From positions 1 through 53,348 of the forward strand of contig DASYAE010000250.1 in assembly GCA_036501535.1 (NCBI GenBank): a stretch of 53,348 bases of DNA, written 5' to 3'. A program made the translations under genes and the position numbers. The stretch is from DASYAE01 sp036501535 (GTDB lineage: Bacteria > Actinomycetota > Actinomycetes > Streptomycetales > Catenulisporaceae). Each line of letters starts with the position of its first letter. Position 1 is the first letter of the stretch. Under the pieces are notes generated by a model, which did not search any database, was not told where the DNA came from, and saw nothing but the letters and a program-made list of their open reading frames with translations. Shown piece by piece: positions 7,966 to 16,252 of this stretch.

Positions 7966-9186
7966 GCGCGAGGCGAGCCGGCTGGCAATGGCGCCGAACA
8001 GGCTGCCGCCGGACGGGATGATGCCGAGCGAGTCGCGGACCGCGGCGAAGCCGTAGTCGGCCATGTCGGCCTCGTAGACGCCGACCGCCTCCTCGAGCGT
8101 CTGCCTGTGGTCGGCGGCCCTGCGCAGCTGCAGGCAGAGCTTCGCCGCGTCCTTCAGGGCGATGTTGGCGCCGGAGCCGCGGCTCGGCGGCATCGCGTGG
8201 ACGGCGTCGCCGAGCAGGGTCACCCGGGACGCCTTCCACGGGCCGAACTGGGACGAGGTGCGCACGTCCACGAAGGAGGTCCGGTCCGCGGCCGCCTGGT
8301 CGACCAGGGCCCTGAGATCCGGGTGCCAGGAGCCGACCATGCGCCGGGCGACGCCGTGCAGGGCGACCGGGTCCATTTCGCGCAGACGGTCGTCCGGGGC
8401 CGGGAACGCGGCGGCCTTTCCCGCCAGCGACCACATGACGTAGTCGTCCGCGCCCCGGAAGTCCATGTCGATGTCCGGGCACAGGCGTGCGGCGGCCTTG
8501 TCCGGCGACTCCTGGAACTCCACCACGCCGAGCGCCATGCCGAGGCGGCGCGAGCCGACCACCGCTGTGAAGCCGTCGTAGAGCATGCGCGGCAGTCGGG
8601 CGCGCACCGCGGGCGTGAGCGGGGTTCGGCCGTAGAGCACGCGTTCGCCGGTGTCGCGGACGTGAGCCTGCGGCAGGTATTGGCCGCGGATGCGCGAGCC
8701 GGCGCCGTCCGCGGCGACCAGCACGTCGCCGGTGTCGTGGCCGCCCGAGGCGAAGAACGCCCGGATCGAGCCGTCGAGCCGGGTCTCGTAGCGGACGAAC
8801 TCCCGGCCGAACCGCACCTGGTCGCGCAGGCCCGCGGTCAGGATCGTGCGCAGGACGAAACGGTCCACCGACGTGTTCACCCCGGCCGGGGTGCCCGGGG
8901 CGGGCTCCGGCGCCTGGATCTCGCGCAGCTGCTTGAGCTTCCGGTTCACCACCGTGAGCCGCCGGCTCGGCTTGCCCGCCGTCGCGGCGAAGAGCTCGTA
9001 CAGCGGCGGCGGAAGGCACTCGCGCAGGCCGTCGGCGCCGCGGCTGTCGATGTGGATGCGATAGCCCTGCGCGCGCGAGTCGAGCCGCGGGTCGCGCTCG
9101 TGCACCATCACGTCGATCCCGGCCTGCTTCAGCCCCTGGGCGAGGCAGAGCCCGCCGATTCCCGCCCCCACGATCACCACGCGCAT
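7954..9186 (-). CDS. FAD-dependent aromatic-type monooxygenase
   Basis: A 410-residue group A flavin monooxygenase. The three family fingerprints are present: GAGIGG (7-12, FAD ADP), LVAADGAGS (156-164, the DG motif contacting FAD and NADPH) and LLGDAVHAMPPSRGSGAN (324-341, the GD motif with the substrate/flavin loop). Such enzymes hydroxylate aromatic or polyketide substrates in the cytoplasm using NAD(P)H and oxygen. The substrate is not readable. ATG at 9186 has GGAAGGA upstream. A TetR-type palindrome lies about 245 bases upstream. It is not in an operon with the PKS genes, though it could act on their product; that is only a possibility. Confidence 0.88.
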   Translation of the reverse strand: MRVVIVGAGIGGLCLAQGLKQAGIDVMVHERDPRLDSRAQGYRIHIDSRGADGLRECLPPPLYELFAATAGKPSRRLTVVNRKLKQLREIQAPEPAPGTPAGVNTSVDRFVLRTILTAGLRDQVRFGREFVRYETRLDGSIRAFFASGGHDTGDVLVAADGAGSRIRGQYLPQAHVRDTGERVLYGRTPLTPAVRARLPRMLYDGFTAVVGSRRLGMALGVVEFQESPDKAAARLCPDIDMDFRGADDYVMWSLAGKAAAFPAPDDRLREMDPVALHGVARRMVGSWHPDLRALVDQAAADRTSFVDVRTSSQFGPWKASRVTLLGDAVHAMPPSRGSGANIALKDAAKLCLQLRRAADHRQTLEEAVGVYEADMADYGFAAVRDSLGIIPSGGSLFGAIASRLASRRTS

Positions 9187-9582
9187 CAGCGAGGTCCTTC
9201 CGCAGTGTGGCGTGCTGTTTGTCCGCGCACACTAGCAGCCGGCAGGGTCTGTCCGAGACGGGGTGTCGGATCTGGATGGCTGCGGCGGCGGACCGGGATC
9301 CGGCCCGCAGCCTGCTGCACGGCGCTCGCCCCCGATGACCGCCGAACCCGCGCAGCAGGCCAGGCCGGGGCTTCGCCGGACCTGCCGGCACTGACGCGTC
9401 ACACGGGCGTGTTCTGCGAAGCCTCTGTCACACTGTAGTGTAATCGCAGCTGTGTCACGGCGCACCGTCGTGGGATACCATGCGGTAATAAGTCGGGTGG
9501 GGTCGGCGTGAGGGCGCCGTGCGGCCGCCGTCGCGGGTCCGCCCGCGCGGCCCAGCCCGCCGGTCGGAGGGACAGTTCGAGC
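9187..9582. other. Divergent intergenic region between monooxygenase and XRE genes
   Basis: This 396-base gap separates divergent genes and carries their promoters. The clearest element is the dyad ACACTGTAGTGT at 9430-9441. I see no supported small gene and no strong -35/-10 pair. Confidence 0.45.
9430..9441. promoter_or_regulatory. Palindrome ACACTGTAGTGT, TetR-type operator candidate
   Basis: ACACT-GT-AGTGT is a perfect dyad apart from its central pair; on the minus strand it reads as TTACACTACAGTGT. Sites of this form are typical for TetR-family repressors. No TetR gene is in the window, so the regulator is unknown. Confidence 0.4.
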
Positions 9583-10095
9583 ATGGCGCAGGCTTCGGAT
9601 GCGGCCGGTCGTCCGCACACCTTCGCGGAGAAGCTGACCTGGCTGTTCAACACCGTCTACCCGCGGTCGCTGGGGCGTCCGTACTATGCCCGCGAAGTGT
9701 CTGAGGGCATTGCCGCGCAGGGCGGCTCGGTCTCGGTGAACTACCTGCTGGCGCTGCGCAACGGCACCCGCGGCGACCCCAGCCTGGAGGTGGCCGGGCA
9801 GATCGCCCGGTTCTTCGGCGTCTCCGTGGCCTTCTTCACCGGCGAGGCGGAGCGCTCCGGCGAGCCGGGCGGGGCGGACCAGGCCGAGCCGTTCGACATC
9901 GAGGAGTACCAGCGCAAGATCGGCCTGGTGGCCGCGCTGCGCGACGCCGGGGTCGAGCACATCATGGCCCGCAGCGCCGGGCTTAACCCGGCCAACCTGG
10001 GCTTCCTGAGCAGCGTGATCGAGCACCTGCGCGCGCAGCAGGGGCTTGATTCCGAACTGCCGCCGGAGGAGCGCGGCGCGGCCACCGACTGGTAG
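9583..10095 (+). CDS. XRE-family helix-turn-helix regulator of an XRE-ImmA cassette
   Basis: A 170-residue protein with an N-terminal Cro/C1-type DNA-binding domain: FAEKLTWLFNTVYP (14-27) followed by a helix-turn-helix around residues 35-75 ending in EVAGQIARFFGVSVAFF. The rest (about 100-160) is a helical region of unknown role. ATG at 9583 has GGAGG twelve bases upstream. The next genes encode an ImmA/IrrE metalloprotease and a multi-TM protein, an arrangement recurring in Streptomyces and relatives. By analogy with ImmA/ImmR, this protein is a likely repressor and protease target. No receiver or ligand domain is seen. Confidence 0.85.
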   Translation: MAQASDAAGRPHTFAEKLTWLFNTVYPRSLGRPYYAREVSEGIAAQGGSVSVNYLLALRNGTRGDPSLEVAGQIARFFGVSVAFFTGEAERSGEPGGADQAEPFDIEEYQRKIGLVAALRDAGVEHIMARSAGLNPANLGFLSSVIEHLRAQQGLDSELPPEERGAATDW

Positions 10096-10194
10096 GCCGG
10101 GGCCCGGCGGTCCGCGCCGGACCATGGTCGCCGCGCACGCCGGTCGGCTACGATGCGGGCGACGATCAGGCCCCCGAACTCGAGGTACCCGACC

Positions 10195-10755
10195 GTGCCC
10201 ACGCACAGCCTCATCCGCCGCTGCGCCGCCGTCGTCGACCGGCTCGACATACCGGGTCCGTTCGACATCGAGCGGCTGTGCGCGATGCTCTCGGACCGGC
10301 GGCGCGCCGAGCTCGGCCGGCCGCTGGTGCTGGTGCCCTACGAGTTCCCGCCCGATGCGGAGACCGGGGACCTGGTCACCGGCCTGTGGATCGCGACCGC
10401 CGACACCGACTACGTGTGCTTCGAGCGGCGGGACGAGCCGCTGGTGCGCGAGCTGACCATCGGCCACGAGCTCGGCCACATCCTGGCCGGGCACAGGGCG
10501 GCCGACGCGGCGGTCTCGATCGCCGGGCTGTTCGCCGGATCGGGCATCGAGCCCGGGCTGATCGAGCACATGTTCCGGCGCACCGGCATGTACTCGCGGG
10601 CCGAGGAGGAGGAGGCCGAGCTGATCGGCACCATGCTCCTGGAGCGGGCCAGCCGGCGGGCGCCGGCCCGCCCCGAGGCCGCGCCGCACGAGGTGCACGC
10701 CCTGTCGGTGCTCGGCAGCGCGCTGCGGCCGCAACCGCCGGGGCGCCCGGCATGA
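10195..10755 (+). CDS. ImmA/IrrE family metallo-endopeptidase
   Basis: A 186-residue zinc peptidase with the signature HELGH at residues 91-95 and an acidic third-ligand helix downstream (AEEEEAELIG). The N-terminal part resembles the usual ImmA/IrrE lead (PFDIERLCAML). Members cleave partner repressors, as in ICEBs1 ImmA-ImmR, so the XRE protein upstream is the obvious substrate. GTG at 10195 is preferred over the upstream ATG at 10153 because GAGG lies nine bases before it and the protein then starts at conserved-looking sequence. The stop overlaps the next ATG as ATGA, indicating coupled translation with the membrane protein. Confidence 0.88.
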   Translation: MPTHSLIRRCAAVVDRLDIPGPFDIERLCAMLSDRRRAELGRPLVLVPYEFPPDAETGDLVTGLWIATADTDYVCFERRDEPLVRELTIGHELGHILAGHRAADAAVSIAGLFAGSGIEPGLIEHMFRRTGMYSRAEEEEAELIGTMLLERASRRAPARPEAAPHEVHALSVLGSALRPQPPGRPA

Positions 10756-11990
10756 TGACCGCCATCGTGGTCCTGCTGTGGATCATCGTGCTCGGCTACG
10801 CTCCCTCGCTGCGCCGCGCCACCGAAGCGTTCCGGGCCCAGTGGACCACCTTCTTCGTGTTCGCACTCGCCCTGTCGGTCGGCCTCGACCCCTCGTACGT
10901 GGACCGGCTGATCGGCATCCCGAACACCGCGCTGGCGATCGTGCACCTCGGCGGGGTGCTCGGGGCCGCGGCGCAGCTGGAGTTCATCGCCACCGCGCTC
11001 TCGCCCGGCGCCCGCAGCGTCCGCCGGTTCCGCTGGCGCCCCCGGCACACCTTCACCGCCGTCGTCGGCATGCTGATCATCGGGTGCGCGGTGGCCGACC
11101 CGGACCGGGTCGAGGCGACCAGCACGGTGGCCTCCTACACCGGCTCGCTGTTCGAGGCGGTCGGAAGAGCCCTGATGTGCGTGCACCTTGCGGTGGTCGG
11201 GTTCCTGATGCTGCGGCTGTGTTACCGCACCCGCAGGGCCGCCGCGGACCGGACGCTGTACTCGTGCCTGACGATGATGTGCGTCGCGAGCTGTCTCGGC
11301 GTCTTCTACGGCGTGATCGAGGCGGCCGTGACGGTCGCGCTGGCCGCGCACGCCGACCTCGGCGCGTTCCTGACCCGCAACATCCAGCTCGTCGACACGG
11401 CGCTGATCGGCGTGGTCTTCATCACCTACACGACCGGCTGCCTGATCCCGCCCTTGCGCGACCGGGTCGCCGCCTTCCGCGACCGCCGGACCGCGGGCCG
11501 GATCGCGCCGGTGTGGACCGCGCTGCTGGGCCGCGAGCCGGACCGGTCGCTGGCCTCGCGGGCCGACGTGGGCGGCGGGCCGGGATGGCCCGGCGCCGGG
11601 CGCGCGTACCTGCTGCGGCTGGTGCTGGAGTCGACCGAGGCGCGGGCCCGGCTGGCCGCCTCGATTCCGCAGGACCTGCCGCGGCGCGCCCGGGACGCGC
11701 TGCGGGAGCGCGGCGTCGCGCAGGACCGGCTGGACGCGGCGACCGAGGCGGCCGTCCTGCGCGCGGTGCTCGAGGGCGCGGGCCGGCCCGGGCGCGAGAC
11801 GGATCGGCGCCGTGCGCAAGGCGATGCGTATGCGGCGGCCGGCGCTCCGAGCGCGGGCGGCGCGGATGCGCGTCAGGATGCGAAGACGATGTGGTGGTCC
11901 CGGGTCGGCCGGGAGTGGAACGCCGCGCACGTGGCGGCGGTCGCGGACGCGCTCGCACCGGCCGGATCGGCGGCGGCTGCGGACGGCTGA
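10752..11990 (+). CDS. Multi-TM protein of the XRE-ImmA cassette (MAB_1171c-like)
   Basis: A 412-residue membrane protein. About seven hydrophobic segments lie in residues 1-245 (for example 2-19, 60-80, 97-115, 138-160, 175-200, 212-235), followed by a soluble Arg/Ala-rich C-terminal half of about 165 residues. It resembles the MAB_1171c putative transporter family that accompanies XRE/ImmA genes in actinobacteria; the family has no established substrate. ATG at 10752 overlaps the protease stop (ATGA). The physical coupling suggests that it senses or transports something at the membrane and relays to the protease and repressor; this is inference. Confidence 0.75.
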   Translation: MMTAIVVLLWIIVLGYAPSLRRATEAFRAQWTTFFVFALALSVGLDPSYVDRLIGIPNTALAIVHLGGVLGAAAQLEFIATALSPGARSVRRFRWRPRHTFTAVVGMLIIGCAVADPDRVEATSTVASYTGSLFEAVGRALMCVHLAVVGFLMLRLCYRTRRAAADRTLYSCLTMMCVASCLGVFYGVIEAAVTVALAAHADLGAFLTRNIQLVDTALIGVVFITYTTGCLIPPLRDRVAAFRDRRTAGRIAPVWTALLGREPDRSLASRADVGGGPGWPGAGRAYLLRLVLESTEARARLAASIPQDLPRRARDALRERGVAQDRLDAATEAAVLRAVLEGAGRPGRETDRRRAQGDAYAAAGAPSAGGADARQDAKTMWWSRVGREWNAAHVAAVADALAPAGSAAAADG

Positions 11991-12101
11991 CGCCGGCTCA
12001 GCCGGGCACGCTTTTGGCCTGCGTGCTTCCGCCTTGTCCAGAGCCTGGCTAATCTCCGACATAGGGCCAATAAGCATCGTGGTGTCCAAAGGGGGAGACT
12101 G

Positions 12102-12836
12102 ATGCAGGTGGTGGAGGTTACCGGCCTGTCGGTGCGCTCGGCCGTGATCAGCATGTGCCGCAGAGAGACGCCGCTGACCTTCGCGCTCTTCCCCGTCTTC
12201 CGCGTCGCCTCGCCGGCGTTCTATCGGCAGGTGCGCGCCCGCCTGCGCGAGTGCGGCCTGATCCTGGCGGAAGGGACCGGCCCGGCCGTGCCCTCCCGGC
12301 TCGCACCGCGGCTGCGGCGCAGCGGGCTGGCGCTGCAGGGCGACAACACCCTGCTTCCCGACGGCGTCGCGGTGGTCCGGCCGGATCCCGCCGGCGCGCA
12401 GCACGAGGCCCGGGCGGCGGCGCCAGGGCGGAGATACGGGCTCGGCGCGCTCGCCGCGCCGCTGGCCGGGCTGAGGTTCGCGATCCGCGGGCCGCGCATG
12501 TTCTTCGGCGAGGACCTGAAGGTCGGCGAGCTGTCGTTCCCGTATCGCAGCGAGTACTTCAAGGCCGCGGATCCCTCCGCCGGGGCGAACGAGCAGTGCG
12601 GCGAGCAGTTGCACGCGGCGCTCGGCAGGATTCACCGCGAGCACGCCCGCGAGCCGATGACCGTCGGCGTGGTCTGCGGCGCGCCGCGCATCCCGGCGGT
12701 CGCCCGCGATCTGAACGCGAGCCTCGGCTACCGGCTGCGGGAGGCCGAGTGGCTGACCGTGGCGCTGCTGGCCCGACGGGCCCCGAGCGGACTGCCGGGC
12801 CCGGCGGCGATGATGTCGCCGAGGGCTGATACGTGA
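12102..12836 (+). CDS. Unknown protein, weakly TraB-like N-terminus
   Basis: A 244-residue protein I do not firmly recognise. Residues 26-60 (ALFPVFRVASPAFYRQVRAR followed by LRECGLILAEG) resemble the start of TraB/GumN-type proteins, where a similar segment precedes the active region, but the full family motif set is not visible. The C-terminal part has a repeated Arg/Ala composition and no membrane segment. ATG at 12102 has GGGGGA just upstream. It follows the XRE-ImmA-membrane cassette on the same strand after a 111-base gap, so it may be its own unit. Confidence 0.6.
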   Translation: MQVVEVTGLSVRSAVISMCRRETPLTFALFPVFRVASPAFYRQVRARLRECGLILAEGTGPAVPSRLAPRLRRSGLALQGDNTLLPDGVAVVRPDPAGAQHEARAAAPGRRYGLGALAAPLAGLRFAIRGPRMFFGEDLKVGELSFPYRSEYFKAADPSAGANEQCGEQLHAALGRIHREHAREPMTVGVVCGAPRIPAVARDLNASLGYRLREAEWLTVALLARRAPSGLPGPAAMMSPRADT

Positions 12837-12873
12837 TAGGAACGGGGGCAGTCCCCGACACGCAGGAGCCGTG

Positions 12874-13674
12874 ATGCCCGCAACGCCCGACCGGTCCGAC
12901 CCCGCCCACGCGCCCGAGGCGTGGCAGCTGCAGCTCGAGCGCGCCTTCGAGATCCTGCTCGGCCGGCCGCTGGACTCGTTCGATCCGAAGGCGACGTACG
13001 CGCTCTACCACTGGGACGACATATTGTCGGCGGAGTTGTTCGGCTCCGTCGGGCACGCCGCGGCGCTCGGATCGACGGTCCCGGGCCGGCTGCTGGCCGG
13101 TGAGGACTGCCCGCTCGGCTGGGGCCAGTGGTCTCTGGACCTGGGCCGTTCCCTGTTCTCGCTCGACGACACCGAGGTGCTCGGCCCGTCCGTCGAGGCG
13201 GCGTTGCGCGCCGCCTCCCTGGACCCGGAGGAGATCCTGCTCGCCGGCGCCGATCTCGCGCCGCTGCTCGCCGGTTTCGACGACCTTCCCGAGGACGTGT
13301 TCGTCACGCTGATGGCGCGGATCGAGACCACGGGCACGCTCGTCGACGCGATGCGTGCCGCCTCCTGGACCATGGGCGGTCCCGCGGACCTGGTGACCGA
13401 CTACGACGGGGTGACGATCGAGCCGGGCTGGGAGCTGGCCCTCTCCGAGGTCGTCGATCCCGGCCTGCGCCGCCACCTGAGCCTGCTGTGCCTGGACGCG
13501 CAGTCGGCTCGCAGCGAGGGCGGTTACTACAGCGGGGTCGACGACTGCCCGGGCGGGCTCTACTCGCTGACCGAGCAGCCGGGCCACACGTTCGTCACCG
13601 GCTGGCAGTTCGGCGAGGGTCAGGCCTCGTCGGCGATCTTCGCGATCGACGATTCCGCTGCGGCGCGATCCTGA
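12874..13674 (+). CDS. Hypothetical protein
   Basis: A 266-residue acidic, soluble protein I do not recognise. It has no signal peptide, membrane helix or known motif that I can see; Trp- and Asp-rich stretches (YALYHWDDIL, GWGQWSLDLG) suggest a globular fold. ATG at 12874 is preferred over the adjacent GTG at 12871 because AGGAG is then better spaced. It lies 37 bases after the previous gene, same strand, and could be co-transcribed. It ends 17 bases before the convergent small gene. Confidence 0.6.
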   Translation: MPATPDRSDPAHAPEAWQLQLERAFEILLGRPLDSFDPKATYALYHWDDILSAELFGSVGHAAALGSTVPGRLLAGEDCPLGWGQWSLDLGRSLFSLDDTEVLGPSVEAALRAASLDPEEILLAGADLAPLLAGFDDLPEDVFVTLMARIETTGTLVDAMRAASWTMGGPADLVTDYDGVTIEPGWELALSEVVDPGLRRHLSLLCLDAQSARSEGGYYSGVDDCPGGLYSLTEQPGHTFVTGWQFGEGQASSAIFAIDDSAAARS

Positions 13675-13691
13675 CGCGGCTAGGGCAGCGG

Positions 13692-13958
13692 CTAAGGCTC
13701 ATCCGGCGGCGGACCCCACAGGCAGGGCAGCAGGCCCTGCCGCTGGAGGGCACGTGACTGCGGGCTGTTGTGGAACTCCAGCGGAATCTCGTCCATCGGC
13801 ACGGCGGCACCGGTCGACCGCCGCCGGGCCGCGGTGATCCGGACCAGGCGGCGCGGCCCGGGCCCGCGTCGGATCCAGTCCTCGAGCGTCGTCTCGGCGT
13901 CAGCCCACGGATGCGCCACCGTCACCAGCACGTCCGCGTACTCCTCAGGCGAGATCAT
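13692..13958 (-). CDS. Small hypothetical protein coupled to glycerate kinase
   Basis: An 88-residue protein with no family I can name. The start MISPEEYADVLVTVAHPWAD is plausible and the C-terminus ends in a Pro-rich WGPPPDEP. ATG at 13958 overlaps the glycerate kinase TGA as ATGA, which decides the start and strongly suggests coupled translation. The upstream in-frame extension is the shadow of the kinase gene. Confidence 0.65.
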   Translation of the reverse strand: MISPEEYADVLVTVAHPWADAETTLEDWIRRGPGPRRLVRITAARRRSTGAAVPMDEIPLEFHNSPQSRALQRQGLLPCLWGPPPDEP

Positions 13959-15127
13959 CGCTCGGGGGTGAGCAGGTCGCGGGCGAGCCGTTCGCCGAGC
14001 AGTTCCAGCAGCGGGCCCGGATCCTTCATGCAGCGTTCGATGTCGCGCTCGACGTCGGTCAGCGCGTATACGGCCTCGAATCCCGCCGCGCGACACTGCT
14101 CCGGGGTCAGGGCGAGCCGTCCGCAGACCGCTGCGACCGGGACGCCGTGGCGCCGCGCGGCCTGCGCGACGCCCGCCGGGGCCTTGCCGTGCAGCGTCTG
14201 CTCGTCGAGCGAGCCCTCGCCGGTGACCACCAGCCGGGCCCCGGCGAGGCGCTGCTCGAACTCCAGCACGTCGAGCAGCACGTCGATGCCCGACCGGCGG
14301 GCCGCGCCGAGCGCCGCCAGCGCCGCGTAGCCGGTGCCGCCCGCCGCGCCCGCGCCGGGGGTCCGCGCGGCATCGGCTGCCGCGGGGCCGGCCGCTTCTG
14401 CCAGCGCGTCCACGAGCCGTCGCAGGCCGCTGTCGAGCAGCGCGACGTCGGCCGGCGTGGCGCCCTTCTGCGGTCCGTAGACCGCGGCCGCGCCCTGCGG
14501 GCCGAGCAGCGGGTTGTCCACATCGCAGGCCACGACGACCGCGGTGGCGGCCAGCCGCGGGTCCAGGCCGGCGAGGTCGGCGCGGGCCAGGCCCGGCAGC
14601 GCGCCGCCGCCCTCCGGCAGCGGCCGGCCGTCCGCGTCGAGGAACTCCGCGCCGAGCGCGCGCAGCATGCCGGTGCCGCCGTCGGTGGAGGAGCTGCCGC
14701 CCAGGCCGAGCACGATGGTGCGCGCTCCGGCGTCCAGGGCGGCCCGGACGACCTCGCCGGTGCCGCGGGTCCCGGCGCCGAGCGCGTCGAGCCGCCCGCC
14801 CGGCAGCCGCTCCAGGCCCGAGGCCTGGGCGAGCTCGACCACCGCCCGCTCGCCGTCCAGGGCGAAGGCGGCCCGCACCCGGTCGCCGAGCGGGCCGGCG
14901 ACCTCGACCCAGACCCGGGTGTAGCCCGAGGCGACCGCCGCGTCGACGGTCCCGCCGCCGCCGTCGGCGACCGGCACGAGGCTGAGCGGCACCCCGGGCG
15001 CGGCCGCGCGGATGCCGTGTGCGAGGCTCTGCGCGACCTCGGCCGCGCCGGCCGAGCCCTTGAACTTGTCCGGCGCGATCACGACCCGCCCGGAGGCGGC
15101 CTGGTCGGTGTCAGCTTCGTCGCTCAC
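13955..15127 (-). CDS. Glycerate kinase
   Basis: A 390-residue kinase of the type I glycerate kinase family (GarK/GlxK), which phosphorylates D-glycerate with ATP in the cytoplasm, feeding glycolysis from glyoxylate or acid-sugar breakdown. Typical segments are visible: VVIAPDKFKGS near residue 15-25, PVADGGGGTVDA (52-63), GLGGSSSTDGGTG (141-153) and a C-terminal VTGEGSLDEQTLHGKAP. GTG at 15127 is the start. A TACCGT hexamer ends seven bases before it, so a leaderless mRNA is possible. It is coupled to a small downstream gene. The product of the distant acid-sugar dehydratase could in principle reach it, but the genes are 14 kb apart. Confidence 0.92.
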   Translation of the reverse strand: MSDEADTDQAASGRVVIAPDKFKGSAGAAEVAQSLAHGIRAAAPGVPLSLVPVADGGGGTVDAAVASGYTRVWVEVAGPLGDRVRAAFALDGERAVVELAQASGLERLPGGRLDALGAGTRGTGEVVRAALDAGARTIVLGLGGSSSTDGGTGMLRALGAEFLDADGRPLPEGGGALPGLARADLAGLDPRLAATAVVVACDVDNPLLGPQGAAAVYGPQKGATPADVALLDSGLRRLVDALAEAAGPAAADAARTPGAGAAGGTGYAALAALGAARRSGIDVLLDVLEFEQRLAGARLVVTGEGSLDEQTLHGKAPAGVAQAARRHGVPVAAVCGRLALTPEQCRAAGFEAVYALTDVERDIERCMKDPGPLLELLGERLARDLLTPER

Positions 15128-15216
15128 GGGGCCGACGGTACCGCATGGCGCCCCGGATGTTCGCGGGTTGACCGTGTTAGCGGGTTGAGTGCGGTTTCGG
15201 CCGAAGCGGATCGGTG

Positions 15217-15256
15217 GCGAAAGGCCGGGCTCCGGGCAGAGAACCCGGCCTTTCGC
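15217..15256. terminator. Perfect 13-bp-stem hairpin
   Basis: GCGAAAGGCCGGG (15217-15229) pairs perfectly with CCCGGCCTTTCGC (15244-15256) around 14 bases. This is one of the strongest hairpins in the window. It looks like a rho-independent terminator, but no gene on either side ends into it, so it may end a transcript from the empty region. Confidence 0.65.
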
Positions 15257-15857
15257 ACTTCGGTGCCGCCGCCGTGCGCAACGGCCGGGGCGGCGCCCCC
15301 GTCCGCCGTCTGCCGGACCACGGGGTCCGGGCGGCGCAAGAGGGGTCAGAGGGCAGAGTAAGCGCTAGGCGATACCCTGTAAACAGATCCCTCATTGTCT
15401 TGCCGTGATTTTCAGCCGGGCACTCGCCCGCGCGCCGGCCGGGCCGCCGCGGTCGGAACGCGGCGACATTCCGGCCCTGCTGCCGGCGGCACTGCGCACC
15501 TGCGCGTTTGTGCCGGTCATCGCGGCTGACGGGCCATCAGGTGTATCCAGCTCTACGAGTGCGGCCCCGGCTTGACTTGTCTCAGGCCACCTTGTCGCGA
15601 CGCGGAGCAGTCGATGCGCCGGGGCTTGTTCGACACGCATAAGAACAATGATCGCCAGCAGTGGATTCCGCGGATTGCAACGTGCCAGAGCCCTGCCATG
15701 GACGCCCCGGCGCCGGTGCGGATATCGATCGCGGGCTCGTTGGCCGTGAGAATCGGCAGGTCAACGCGGTGCTGGCAGGATCGCTGCACGGTCGGCGGCG
15801 AGCGGCGAGCGGCGCGGCGGGTCTGATCGTGTGTTGATACCGCGGCCGGTCGGCCCC

Positions 15858-16069
15858 GCCGGTCGCCGTATGTGAGAGGTCTGATGCGCAGGGTGATCGC
15901 GGCGCCGGCCCGGGGCGGGGGCGGCGCGCGGCGGCAGCGCGCGGAGGCGCGCGCGAGGTTCACGTGGCGCGATGCGTCGGCGTGGTGATCGCAAGAGGCG
16001 AATGGACTGATGCGGTCAGTGGACGACCGTAGTCGCGTCCGCGCGGCCCTGCCGGTCGCGGTATGTGAG
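15858..16069. repeat. Pair of 19-bp direct repeats
   Basis: GCCGGTCGCCGTATGTGAG at 15858-15876 and GCCGGTCGCGGTATGTGAG at 16051-16069 differ at one base, 193 bases apart. Both are preceded by similar GGCCC-type sequence. Confidence 0.7.
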
Positions 16070-16252
16070 TGCACTGGCGCGCTCTGCGGCTCCGGCCCCC
16101 GGCCGCAGCATCCTGTGACGCGGGTGGTGACCAGGCGGTTTCGCAGTGCGATGACCTCGGTCCCCCCGGCATCCCGAACCACCCGAGTTCCCTCCCGTCC
16201 GGGCGCGTACGGCTAGGCTGGGCGCCAGGTTCCACCGTGAAGGAGCACCACC

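Larger units (their letters stand above)
15128..16252. other. 1.1-kb region without a credible gene
   Basis: Several open frames exist on both strands but none has family-like sequence, a good ribosome site or consistent codon use. Contents I can see are a perfect 13-bp-stem hairpin (15217-15256), a pair of 19-bp near-identical direct repeats at 15858 and 16051, and a less GC-rich stretch around 15550-15830. The last 60 bases form the promoter and leader of the methyltransferase gene. It could hold an unrecognised small RNA or a decayed gene. Confidence 0.5.

Noticed and set aside
5598..9186. One biosynthetic cluster from the PKS to the FAD monooxygenase
   Set aside because: The monooxygenase is a separate unit beyond a repeat-rich gap, and nothing in the sequence links it to the PKS product.
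9583..12836. Prophage or integrative element
   Set aside because: ImmA and XRE genes occur in such elements, but there is no integrase, attachment repeat, tRNA boundary or structural gene nearby.
15553..16182. Open frames in the gene-poor region, both strands
   Set aside because: No Shine-Dalgarno, no domain-like sequence and poor codon pattern; kept as non-coding.
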